Source: Gaiellasilicea sp963784895
GTDB taxonomy: Bacteria > Actinomycetota > Thermoleophilia > Gaiellales > Gaiellaceae
Assembly: GCA_963784895.1 (NCBI GenBank)
Contig: CAWATM010000007.1
Span: forward strand, 186,001-250,000
DNA: 64,000 bases
Direction: 5' to 3'
This document shows, piece after piece, positions 1 through 7,563 of the stretch (its first letter is position 1; every line of letters starts with the position of its first letter). Under the pieces are notes generated by a model. The model did no database searches. It saw nothing but the letters and a program-made list of their open reading frames with translations, and was not told where the DNA came from. Both the position numbers and the translations under genes were made by a program.

Positions 1-1660
1 TCGCAGGGTCGATCCGGTCGACCGTCCCATCACCGGCGTTCGCGACCCACACGGCGCCCGCGCCGACTGCGACGCCCTGTGGCTCGTCGCCGACGTCGAT
101 CTGTCGCGTGGCTACTCCGGACGAGTCGGGGTCGGCGCGGGTCACGAAGTCGTCACCGCTGCTCGTTACCCACACGGCGTCGTAGCCGTAGGCGATCCCG
201 GTCGACCCGCGGCCGACGCTGAATCTGCCGAGCGGGCCGGCGAGGAAGGTGTCCGGACTGAAACGGTAGACCACCTTGTCGGCGGAGCTGACGACCCAGA
301 GCGAGTCGCCGCCCTCGACGACAGCCGTCGGCCTGAGTCCGGCGTCCGTCCGTTCGACATCGCTCGAGTTCGGGTCGATGCGTGCCAGCGTCGCGTCGCC
401 GAAGACCGCCCACACATCGGTGGTCCCGGCAGCGACGGCCCCGAGCGACGACCCGAACCTCGTCTTCGCGACGTCGTCGATCGTCTCCCGGCCTCCGAGC
501 TCGGGATCGATCCACGTGATCTGCCCCGTGTGGCCGTGCGCGACCCAGAGCTTGCCGTGGCCGAACGCCACCCCGGTCGGAGTCGCATCGATCGCGATCG
601 TCTCGACGACCTTCCTCGAGGCCGGACCGATGCGCGTCACGGACTTGCCGCCGAGGTTGCCGACCCAGACCGCGTCTCCACCGAACGCGATCGGGCCGGG
701 CTCGACTCCGGCCGGGACGGGTTCGAGGACCTCGTTCGTCTTCGGGTCGATGACGGCGACCCAGTTCGGCTCGACCGTGAGCGCGGCCGGCTCGCCGCCG
801 ATCAGGAAAGCGCCGGCAACGGCAGCGCCGACGAGACTGAGCAGCGCGACTGCGAGGATCGGGAGGCGGCGCCCCAGGCGGGTTTCCTCCTGGGTGGCGG
901 GGAGCGGGCCCGGAGCTGCGATTGCGGGGTCGTGGTCGAGCACCTGCCGTTCGAGTGCCTTCAGCTCGTCGCCGGGCTCGATCCCGAGGCCGTCGACCAA
1001 CGCCTCGCGGGCGGACCGGTAGGCGGAGAGCGCGTCGGCCTGCCGACCCGACCGGTAGAGCGCCAGCATCTGCTGCGCGCGGAAGCGCTCGCGATACGGG
1101 TGCTCGGCCACGAGCGCGTCCAGCTCGTGAATCAGGTCGGCGTGGCGTCCGAGCGCCAGGTCCGCGTCGATCCGCTCCTCGAGCGCTCCCAGGCGCTGCT
1201 CCTCGAGCCCAGCCCGGGCGGCGGTGCCGAACGGCGCTCCGTCGAGGTCGGCCAGCGGCGCGCCGCGCCAGAGCGCGAGCGCCTCGTGCAGCGCCTCGGC
1301 AGCTCGAGCCGGCTCGGACGAGTCGCGCGCCTCTGCACGGCGCGCAGCAAACGCCTGCAGGTCGAGCGCGCCTGGCTCGAGCTCGAGCACGTACCCCGGC
1401 CCCTGGGTTCGAAGCGATGCACCGTCCTCCCCGAGCGCCTTGCGCAGCCCGGCGATGTAGACCTGCAACGCCGAGCGCGCCGACTCCGGCGGCGCGTCGC
1501 CCCAGAGGGCATCGATCAGCCGCTCGGTCGGCACGACGCGGTTCGCCTCCAGCAGGAGCAGCGCGAGCACGGCCCGTTGCTTGCGCGGCCCCAGCTCGAG
1601 CGCGATCCCGCCGCGCTCAGCCTCGAGCGGCCCGAGCAGCCGAAACTGAAGATCGCTCAC
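1..1660 (-). CDS. BTAD-type transcriptional activator fused to a membrane span and YVTN beta-propeller (partial at window edge)
   Basis: The protein starts at a GTG (1658-1660), reads MSDLQFRLLGPLEAERGG and runs off the left edge after about 553 codons. Residues 1-95 are an OmpR/SARP-type winged helix (ALWGDAPPESARSALQVYI, GPGYVLELEPG). Residues 98-245 are the bacterial transcriptional activation (BTAD) TPR-like domain (HPYRERFRAQQMLALYRSGR, YRSAREALVDGLGIEPGDEL). A hydrophobic span lies at about 266-288, followed by YVTN/NHL-type propeller repeats with VWVGN, LWVAHG and VWVANAGDGTV cores. The topology predicts a cytoplasmic DNA-binding half and an outer-face propeller, so it may act as a membrane-bound sensor-regulator. 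The ligand and the target genes are not visible. It is divergent from the secreted proteins at 1748 and 2260, which are candidate targets. Confidence 0.9.
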   Translation of the reverse strand, partial: MSDLQFRLLGPLEAERGGIALELGPRKQRAVLALLLLEANRVVPTERLIDALWGDAPPESARSALQVYIAGLRKALGEDGASLRTQGPGYVLELEPGALDLQAFAARRAEARDSSEPARAAEALHEALALWRGAPLADLDGAPFGTAARAGLEEQRLGALEERIDADLALGRHADLIHELDALVAEHPYRERFRAQQMLALYRSGRQADALSAYRSAREALVDGLGIEPGDELKALERQVLDHDPAIAAPGPLPATQEETRLGRRLPILAVALLSLVGAAVAGAFLIGGEPAALTVEPNWVAVIDPKTNEVLEPVPAGVEPGPIAFGGDAVWVGNLGGKSVTRIGPASRKVVETIAIDATPTGVAFGHGKLWVAHGHTGQITWIDPELGGRETIDDVAKTRFGSSLGAVAAGTTDVWAVFGDATLARIDPNSSDVERTDAGLRPTAVVEGGDSLWVVSSADKVVYRFSPDTFLAGPLGRFSVGRGSTGIAYGYDAVWVTSSGDDFVTRADPDSSGVATRQIDVGDEPQGVAVGAGAVWVANAGDGTVDRIDPA

Positions 1661-1747
1661 TTCAGGATCCAGTTTGGCGTCCCTTTGGCCGGAATTCAGC
1701 ACCTCCGCGGATGTTCTTGCAGTCCATCCGACAGGAGGTAGAGGCAA

Positions 1748-2263
1748 ATGACAAGGACATTGCGGCTGCTGCTCCTCGCAGCGGCACTCGTCGCCCTCGC
1801 GGGCGGCGCGGCGCTCAACTCGGCGTCGGGCGCGTCGAGCGACTCGAAGCACTTCGAGGCGCGCTTTCAGGAGAGCAACGTGTCGGTGACGAACCGAATC
1901 GCCGATCTCGGCATCTTCCAGCTGATCAACACCGGCACCGGGACGGTCGAAGGGTTCGGGCCCGCGACCATGGTGCTCGCGATGTCGCAGGACCGCTCGG
2001 TCACACCGTGCGGTCCGGGCAGCTGGACGAACGCGGGCATCCGGCGGATCGTCGTCGCCGCCGGCGTGCTGATCCTCCGCAGCAAGGCGTACGTCTGCCA
2101 GACAGCTGCCGGTCCGGTCGCGACGGCCCAGTGGCAGGTCGACGGGGACTCGAGCACGGGCGTCTTCGCCGGCGCGCGCGGGAGCGGCACCGAAACGGTG
2201 CACATCCCGACCGCGCAGTCCTCGCTCTCGGGGAAGCTCAAGCTCGTCGGGAGCGAGAAGTGA
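1748..2263 (+). CDS. Secreted protein of unknown function, allene-oxide-cyclase-barrel-like
   Basis: This is a 171-residue protein preceded by a strong ribosome site (AGGAGG at 1733-1738, ten bases before the ATG). Residues 1-29 form a signal peptide (MTRTLRLLLLAAALVALAGG followed by small residues). The mature part is compact and beta-rich, with two or three cysteines (CGPGS, YVCQ) and a GVFAGARGSGTETVHI stretch. That stretch resembles the F-x-GARG-GT pattern seen in allene-oxide-cyclase or dirigent-like barrels, a weak similarity and the only family hint. Its stop overlaps the GTG of the next gene by four bases, so the two are translationally coupled and probably act together outside the membrane. 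Confidence 0.8.
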   Translation: MTRTLRLLLLAAALVALAGGAALNSASGASSDSKHFEARFQESNVSVTNRIADLGIFQLINTGTGTVEGFGPATMVLAMSQDRSVTPCGPGSWTNAGIRRIVVAAGVLILRSKAYVCQTAAGPVATAQWQVDGDSSTGVFAGARGSGTETVHIPTAQSSLSGKLKLVGSEK

Positions 2264-3231
2264 AGCCCGCATTGAGCACAGTCCTCGGCTCGGCCGGCGC
2301 GGTCGCTGTCGCCGTTGCCGCACTCGCCGCGAGCGCGCCCGCGGGCGTCGAGCGGGCGCACGGGAAGGCAGCACAGGCCAGCGGGCTCCGAATCGTCTCG
2401 ACGATCGGGCTCGACAGCGCGCCGACGGATCTGATCGCGGCGTCGGGGTCGCTCTGGGCCTCCCTTGGTCGGGAGGAGATCGTCCGGATCGATCCCGAGA
2501 CGAACCGGATCGTCGCCCGAATCCAGCCGGGCGGGGTCGGGCTCGCGGCCGGCTTCGGAGCGGTCTGGGCATTCGACATCCTCACCGGCGAGGTACTCCG
2601 CATCGACTCCGGGACGAATCGCGTCACGCGCCGGATCCAGGTCGGGGGCCTACCGACCGGCATCGCCGTCGGACACGGCTCGCTGTGGGTCGCGAACCAG
2701 CTCGACTCGACCGTCTCCAGGATCTCGCCCGAGACGGGCCGGACCGTCGCAAGGATCCAATTGGATCTCGGCGGGATCTGGCCCGGCGCCATCCTCGCCA
2801 CGTCCGACGCGGTCTGGGCCGTCGCCGGGAACGGGAACGTCGTGAACCGAATCCGACCCGAGACCTCGACGGTCGACCTCCGCATCCCGATCCGTGGCGC
2901 CCGCGCGATCACGGTCGCGCGCGGGTCGGTGTGGGTCGGCGTTGCGGACAGCGCCTCGCTCGTGCGGATCGCGAACGGCAAGGCCGTCCGCGTCGCCGTT
3001 CCGGGTCGCCGCGCGAACGCGTACGGCCCCCAGTTGGCCGGAGGGACTGCTCTCTGGCTGGCCGTCCCAGGGAGCGTCGCGCGCGTCGGCAGCTTGGGCG
3101 GGCGCGAGCCGAGCATCCGCTTGCCCGCACGCCACTACCTCAGCGCGATCGCCGTCGCCGGCGACGTCTGGGTCGCCGACCAGACGGCGGAGCACATCCT
3201 CCGGCTCGAGACCACCGGCGGCGTCACGTGA
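2260..3231 (+). CDS. Secreted YVTN beta-propeller protein
   Basis: This is a 323-residue protein starting at a GTG that shares GTGA with the preceding stop. An N-terminal signal peptide (about residues 1-30, Ala/Val-rich) is followed by six to seven propeller blades of about 42 residues. They carry repeated cores such as SLWASLGREEIVRIDPETNR, GAVWAF, GSLWVANQLDSTVSRI, DAVWAVAGNGNVVNRI and GDVWVADQTAEHILRL. No catalytic motif is visible, and propellers of this type usually bind ligands or proteins. The blades resemble those fused to the BTAD regulator encoded divergently at 1-1660, which suggests a shared extracellular ligand or a soluble partner. That link is an inference. Confidence 0.85.
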   Translation: MKPALSTVLGSAGAVAVAVAALAASAPAGVERAHGKAAQASGLRIVSTIGLDSAPTDLIAASGSLWASLGREEIVRIDPETNRIVARIQPGGVGLAAGFGAVWAFDILTGEVLRIDSGTNRVTRRIQVGGLPTGIAVGHGSLWVANQLDSTVSRISPETGRTVARIQLDLGGIWPGAILATSDAVWAVAGNGNVVNRIRPETSTVDLRIPIRGARAITVARGSVWVGVADSASLVRIANGKAVRVAVPGRRANAYGPQLAGGTALWLAVPGSVARVGSLGGREPSIRLPARHYLSAIAVAGDVWVADQTAEHILRLETTGGVT

Positions 3232-3239
3232 TCGCCGGA

Positions 3240-3612
3240 CTACGACGAGGCGAGGCGCCGCCGCAGCTCGTCCGGCACCGGCACGCTCTCGCCTCGCTCG
3301 TAGTCGTAGGAGACGAGGACGCTCTTCGCCTCGGCGACGACCCTGCCCGTCGGCCGCGATCACGTGCTCGAGCTCGAAGCTCTTGGTGCCGACGCGCGAG
3401 CAGCGCGTCCGCACCTCGACCTCCTCCCCCATCCGCAGCTCGGCACGGAAGTCGATCTCGACGCGGGCAAGGATGAAGTCGATCAGGTCGCCGAGGACGC
3501 CGATCCGCGCCTCCTCGAGGTAGGTCGAATAGACGGCGTTGTTGACGTGGCCCATGGCGTCGCAGTCGCGGAAGCGGACGCGGTCGCGGTGGACGTAGCG
3601 GAGGTCGGTCAC
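3240..3612 (-). pseudogene. Acyl-CoA thioesterase, 4-hydroxybenzoyl-CoA thioesterase hotdog family (frameshifted)
   Basis: The reading starts at GTG 3612 with MTDLRYVHRDRVRFRDCDAM, then GHVNNAVYSTYLEEAR, the classic hotdog D-x-x-GHVNN-x-x-Y-x-x-Y/F-E signature of short acyl-CoA thioesterases. After HVIAADGQ (about 3346-3352) the coding sense moves to another frame, continuing VVAEAKSVLVSYDYERGES and ending LASS-stop at 3240. The total length of 373 nt is 3n+1, so one extra base explains it. Rejoined, the protein would be about 123 residues, normal for the family. Because both halves are well conserved, a sequence error is more likely than decay. Confidence 0.8.
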
Positions 3613-3665
3613 GGCGACTGTCTACCACGCGGGAAGACGCGGACGCCCGCAAGCGTCCTGAGGTC

Positions 3666-4179
3666 ATGAGACGGACGCTCCAGCTGCTCGCCGCCGCCGT
3701 CACGGTCGCCGCGTCGGGCAGCGCGCTCGCCGCCGGGCCGCAGACACTCCCCGTCTCCGCCGGCTCGACGACGGCGGGCGTCGCCACGCTCGAGCTGCTC
3801 GACCTCGTCGCGTGGAGCGGCCGCAGCGTCCCGAGCGCGCAACGGCGTCTCCTTCACCCTCTGCGACCGCGGCTCGCGCCGGCCCTGCTCGGTCGGCCGC
3901 GGTGCGGTTGCCGCGAGGCGGCAGGCGTTCGAGCTCGCGCTGACGACGCTGCGAACCACCGAGGCGGACCTCGTCGTTGTCGCGCTGCCGCAGTCGGCGA
4001 CGAGCCACGCGATGCTCGTCTTCGAGCGCGACGTGCTCGAGGCGCCGGACCTCGACCCGCTCGTCGCCACTGCCGAGCGGCTCTACGCCATGGGAGCACT
4101 CGTCCCGTACTCGGGGATCGAGGACAGCCTCCTGCTCGTCAGGCTACGACCGTGGCCCGGCGCACGGCCGGGTCGCTGA
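3666..4179 (+). pseudogene. Secreted protein of unknown function (frameshifted)
   Basis: The ATG at 3666 opens a good signal peptide (MRRTLQLLAAAVTVAASGSA, then LAAGPQTLPV) and continues to about AWSGRSVPS. At about 3837 the coding sense moves by one base. The downstream frame reads NGVSFTLCDRGSRRPCSVG, then QAFELALTTLRTTEADLVVV and MGALVPYSGIEDSLLLVRLR, ending at TGA 4177-4179. The rejoined product is about 170 residues, with two cysteines in a CDRGSRRPC loop. I do not recognise the family. The last 41 bases overlap the convergent cupin gene. The only other frameshift within 500 bp is in the neighbouring thioesterase gene, which points to a local run of sequence errors. Confidence 0.6.
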
Positions 4180-4618
4180 AGACATCGAGCTCGTCGCGGC
4201 TCGCCGAGGAGAACTCCGACACGACTGCACCGTCCGGGCCCGCGCGGAAGGAGTGGAGCGTGTCGGGCGGGATCGTGTGCTGGTCGCCCGGACCGAGCAC
4301 GATCTCCTCGCCGCCGACGCGCAGTTGCACACGGCCGCGGCGGCAGCGGAACGTCTCCTCCTTGCCCGGCGTGCCGTCAAACGGCGGGTGCCGGTGCTCG
4401 GGGCACGCCTGACCGGGATAGAGGACGAGCTCCTTCGCGCAATACCGGTCGGTGTTGACGTAGACGAGCACCATCAGACCCTCCTCGCGCAGGCGTGAGA
4501 GCCCGAAGTCGGCGACCTCGATTGCATCGCGCTCGGCCTCGGTGAGGACGATCCCGGCACGGGCGAGCTCCTCGGCTGCATACTGCTGCGCCTGACGCTG
4601 TTCGTCGCGGGTGATCAT
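4139..4618 (-). CDS. D-lyxose ketol-isomerase-like cupin
   Basis: This 159-residue cupin resembles the D-lyxose isomerase family, which interconverts D-lyxose and D-xylulose with a divalent metal. Visible metal-site residues are H75 and H77 in CPEHRHPP, E88 in GKEETFRCRRG and H114 in GDQHTIPPDTLHSF. The order H-x-H, then E, then H matches the family. The ATG at 4618 opens MITRDEQRQAQQYAAEEL, a typical N-terminal helix. The gene is divergent from the GH13-TIM barrel-VOC-xylulokinase operon (59 bp between starts). Its product D-xylulose would be the substrate of that operon's xylulokinase. Other sugars are possible, because these enzymes are promiscuous. Confidence 0.85.
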   Translation of the reverse strand: MITRDEQRQAQQYAAEELARAGIVLTEAERDAIEVADFGLSRLREEGLMVLVYVNTDRYCAKELVLYPGQACPEHRHPPFDGTPGKEETFRCRRGRVQLRVGGEEIVLGPGDQHTIPPDTLHSFRAGPDGAVVSEFSSASRDELDVFSDPAVRRATVVA

Positions 4619-4676
4619 GATCCGATCGTATGACGTCCGTCGTCGCAGCCGGTTCCACCGACGAGGAGGGGGTCGA

Positions 4677-6212
4677 GTGACCGAACAGCCGTGGTGGCGA
4701 AACGCCGCCTTCTACCAGATCTACGTGCGGAGCTTTCAGGACTCGAACGGCGACGGGATCGGCGACCTGCCGGGGATCCGCTCGCGCCTGCCGTATCTGC
4801 AGGAGCTCGGCGTCGACGCGATCTGGCTGACCCCGTTCTACCCCTCGCCGCAGGCGGACCACGGCTACGACGTCGCCGACTACACGGACGTCGACCCGCT
4901 GTTCGGGACGCTGGCGGACTTCGACGCGCTGCTCGCCGATGCCCACGAGCTCGGGGTCCGGGTGACGATCGACATCGTCCCGAACCACACCTCCGACCAG
5001 CACGAGTGGTTCCGGAACGCGCTCGCCAACCCCGACCACCCGGATCGGAAGCGGTACATGTTCCGCCCGGGCCGGAACGGCGGACCCCCGAACGGGTGGA
5101 CGTCCGCGTTCGGCGGCCCGGCGTGGACGCTCGACGAGCAGACGGGCGAGTACTACCTCCACTTCTTCACGCAGGAGCAACCCGACCTCGACTGGCATCA
5201 CGAGCCCGTGCAGGAGAGCTTCGACGAGATCCTCCGCTTCTGGCTCGAGCGCGGCGTCGACGGCTTCCGGATCGACGTCGCGCATGCGCTCTTCAAGGAT
5301 CAGAGCCTGCCCGAGATGGTCGAGCCGGAGCCCCGGCCGCCGTTCGGCGACTGGCTCTCGGCGCTGATGCAGCCGGAGCTGCACCCGCTCTACCGGCGCT
5401 GGCGCCGGATCGCAGACGAGTTTCCCGGCGACCGGATGTACGTCAGCGAGATCGTGGTCGAGAGCCAGCAGACGATCGCGAGCTACGTGCAGCCCGATCA
5501 GCTGCACCTCTCGTTCGACTTCACGCTTCTGCACGAGCGGTGGGACGCGGAGCGGATGCGCACGACGATCGACCGCGTCCTGTCGACGCTCGGCCCCGCC
5601 GGCGCGCCCGCGACGTGGGTGCTCGAGAACCACGACGTCACCCGGCTGCCGACCCGCTACGGCAGCGGCGAGCTCGGCCGCCGGCGCGCACGCGCCGCGG
5701 CGCTGCTCCTCTTCGGCCTGCCCGGAGCGGCGTTCACCTACCAGGGCCAGGAGCTCGGGCTCGAGGAGGTCGACGTCCCCGACGAGGCGCGCGAGGACCC
5801 GATCTTTCACCGCACCGGCGGCACCCGGAAGGGTCGGGACGGGTGCCGGGTGCCGTTGCCGTGGACGACCGAGCCGCCCACGTTCGGCTTCACCGAGGGC
5901 CGGCCGTGGCTGCCGATGCCCGACGATTGGGCCCCCGATTCGGTCGCAGCGCAGGAACGTGACCGCGGCTCGACACTCTCGCTCTTCCGCTCGGCGCTGC
6001 GGCTCCGCCCCCGCGGCGGTGAGCTCTCCTGGCGCGAGAGCCCGCGGGGAACGATGATCTTCGACCGCGGTGACCTGACCTGCCTCGTCAACGTCGACGC
6101 GCCCGAGCTGGAGCTGCCCGAGGGCGAGCTCGTGCTCGCGAGCGAGCCGGGAACCACGAGGACCCTGCCCCCGAACACCGCGGCGTGGGTGAGGAGGAGG
6201 ACGAATCGATGA
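4677..6212 (+). CDS. GH13 family alpha-glucosidase / alpha-amylase-type glycosidase
   Basis: This is a 511-residue cytoplasmic enzyme with no signal peptide. The GTG at 4677 is preceded by GAGGAGGGGG and gives MTEQPWWRNAAFYQIYVRSF, the normal N-terminus of this family. The GH13 regions are all present: DIVPNHTSDQH (99-109), GFRIDVAH with nucleophile D200, YVSEIV with acid/base E258, and ENHDVTR with the transition-state D320. The sequence is closest in style to oligo-1,6-glucosidase or maltase-type subfamilies acting on short alpha-glucosides or sucrose-like sugars. The exact linkage cannot be read from sequence. It is the first gene of a four-gene operon and its stop overlaps the next ATG (ATGA). 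Confidence 0.92.
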   Translation: MTEQPWWRNAAFYQIYVRSFQDSNGDGIGDLPGIRSRLPYLQELGVDAIWLTPFYPSPQADHGYDVADYTDVDPLFGTLADFDALLADAHELGVRVTIDIVPNHTSDQHEWFRNALANPDHPDRKRYMFRPGRNGGPPNGWTSAFGGPAWTLDEQTGEYYLHFFTQEQPDLDWHHEPVQESFDEILRFWLERGVDGFRIDVAHALFKDQSLPEMVEPEPRPPFGDWLSALMQPELHPLYRRWRRIADEFPGDRMYVSEIVVESQQTIASYVQPDQLHLSFDFTLLHERWDAERMRTTIDRVLSTLGPAGAPATWVLENHDVTRLPTRYGSGELGRRRARAAALLLFGLPGAAFTYQGQELGLEEVDVPDEAREDPIFHRTGGTRKGRDGCRVPLPWTTEPPTFGFTEGRPWLPMPDDWAPDSVAAQERDRGSTLSLFRSALRLRPRGGELSWRESPRGTMIFDRGDLTCLVNVDAPELELPEGELVLASEPGTTRTLPPNTAAWVRRRTNR

Positions 6213-7207
6213 AGACGAGTCTCGGCATCTGGGCCTTCGGCAACATGGCGACCCGCTTCAACGCAGCCGGGTACAAGCCGGAGCTGACGGGCAAGTCGAC
6301 GGCGGAGAAGCTGCGCACCGCGGTCGACGGACTGGGCGACCTGATCGACGACTACGAGTTCCACTACCCGCAGGAGCTCGCGCCGGCGAACCTGGACGAG
6401 GTGCGGGACGCGCTCGACGGGCACGGGATCTACTGCATCGCGAGCGGCCTTCACCTCGACCCGCGCTTCGGCAAGGGCGCCTTCTGCTCGCCCGACGACG
6501 CCACGCGCGAGGAGGCGCTGCGGCTGACGCGGGAGGCGATCGATCTCGCCGGAGAGACCGGAGCGCAGATGATCATCTGGCCGGGAATCGAGGGCTACAA
6601 CTACCCGTTCCAAACGCCGTACAAGGAATCGTGGGCGCGCTTCCTCGACGGCGTCGGCCAGGCCGCTCAGCACGCCAGGGAGCGCGGCGTGACGGTCTTC
6701 CTCGAGCACAAGAACTCCGAGCCGGCGATGAAGATCCTGATGCGGAACATCGGCATGACGCTGCACGTGATCCACTCGCTCCGCCGCCAGGGGATCGACA
6801 ACGTCACCGTCAACATGGACTGGCAGCACCTGCTGATGAACGGCGAGTCGCTGGCGGAGTACGCGGCCCTGCTCGCCGCCGAAGGGCTGCTCGGCCACCA
6901 GCACGCGAACGACGGCTGGGGGACGTTCGACGACGACAACATGGTCGGCACGATCCGCTTCATGGAGACGCTCGAGCTCGCGGTCGAGCTGCGCCGCACC
7001 GGCTACGGTGAGAACGGCGAGCGGCTCGGCTTCGACCTCTATCCCTACACGGAGGACGCGGTCGGCGCGGTGAAGCGAAGCGTGCTCCAATGGCGGTTCA
7101 TCGACGGGATCGCCTCGCGGATCGACAACGATGAGCTGCGTGCGGCGCAGCAGGAGAAGGATGCGGTGCGCGCCTACGAGCTCGTCTACGCGGCGATGGG
7201 CGCGTGA
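6209..7207 (+). CDS. Sugar isomerase/epimerase, xylose isomerase-like TIM barrel
   Basis: This 332-residue protein starts at ATG 6209 (GAGGAGG upstream at 6190-6196, and overlap with the GH13 stop). It has the alternating beta/alpha pattern of the xylose isomerase-like/AP endonuclease 2 superfamily. Candidate metal ligands sit at strand ends: E in MIIWPGIEGYNYPF, E in VFLEHKNSEP, D in VNMDWQHLLMNGE, H in GHQHANDGWGTFDDDN and D in GFDLYPYTED. These proteins isomerise or epimerise free or phosphorylated sugars. With a xylulokinase two genes downstream and a lyxose isomerase-like gene divergent, a ketose-forming aldose isomerase is the best guess. Confidence 0.85.
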   Translation: MKTSLGIWAFGNMATRFNAAGYKPELTGKSTAEKLRTAVDGLGDLIDDYEFHYPQELAPANLDEVRDALDGHGIYCIASGLHLDPRFGKGAFCSPDDATREEALRLTREAIDLAGETGAQMIIWPGIEGYNYPFQTPYKESWARFLDGVGQAAQHARERGVTVFLEHKNSEPAMKILMRNIGMTLHVIHSLRRQGIDNVTVNMDWQHLLMNGESLAEYAALLAAEGLLGHQHANDGWGTFDDDNMVGTIRFMETLELAVELRRTGYGENGERLGFDLYPYTEDAVGAVKRSVLQWRFIDGIASRIDNDELRAAQQEKDAVRAYELVYAAMGA

Positions 7208-7563
7208 GGCTCCAGCACGTCTCGGTCGCGATCGCGCCGGACGGGGCGGACGAGGCCCGCGCGTTCTACCGCGGCCTGCTCGGGCTCGCGGAGAAGCCGG
7301 TGCCGCCGAAGCTCGACCCCGGCGAGCTCGTCTGGTTCGACCTCGGCGGCGACCTCGAGCTGCACCTGATGCAGACCGGAGACGGGCCGCCGCCGAACGC
7401 GCATTTCTGCATCGCCGTCGACGACGGCCTCGACGACCTGCGCGCCCGGATCGAGGCCGCCGGGATCGAGACGCGCACGCCGACGGAGATCGTCGGGCGG
7501 CCGCGCTTCATGTGCCGCGATCCCTTCGGGAACGTCGTCGAGTTGACGCAGCTGCCCGTGTGA
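7204..7563 (+). CDS. VOC-family (glyoxalase/bleomycin resistance-like) protein
   Basis: This 119-residue protein shows one vicinal-oxygen-chelate fold of two beta-alpha-beta-beta-beta units. It opens with MRLQHVSVAIAPDGADEARA, has FYRGLLGLAEK after it, and ends with FMCRDPFGNVVELTQLPV, the standard RDPDGN-x-x-E-type terminus. Possible metal ligands are H5, H62 or H69 and the C-terminal E115. The substrate is unknown. It is embedded by GTGA overlaps between the TIM-barrel isomerase and xylulokinase, so a role in processing or detoxifying a sugar-derived intermediate is plausible but unproven. Confidence 0.85.
   Translation: MRLQHVSVAIAPDGADEARAFYRGLLGLAEKPVPPKLDPGELVWFDLGGDLELHLMQTGDGPPPNAHFCIAVDDGLDDLRARIEAAGIETRTPTEIVGRPRFMCRDPFGNVVELTQLPV

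Noticed and set aside
922..3231. A 769-codon open plus-strand frame covering three regions
   Set aside because: Only the part from 2260 has protein-like composition and a signal peptide. The rest is the antisense of the BTAD regulator and an out-of-frame read of the gene at 1748, rich in Arg/Ala/Pro as GC-rich shadow frames are.
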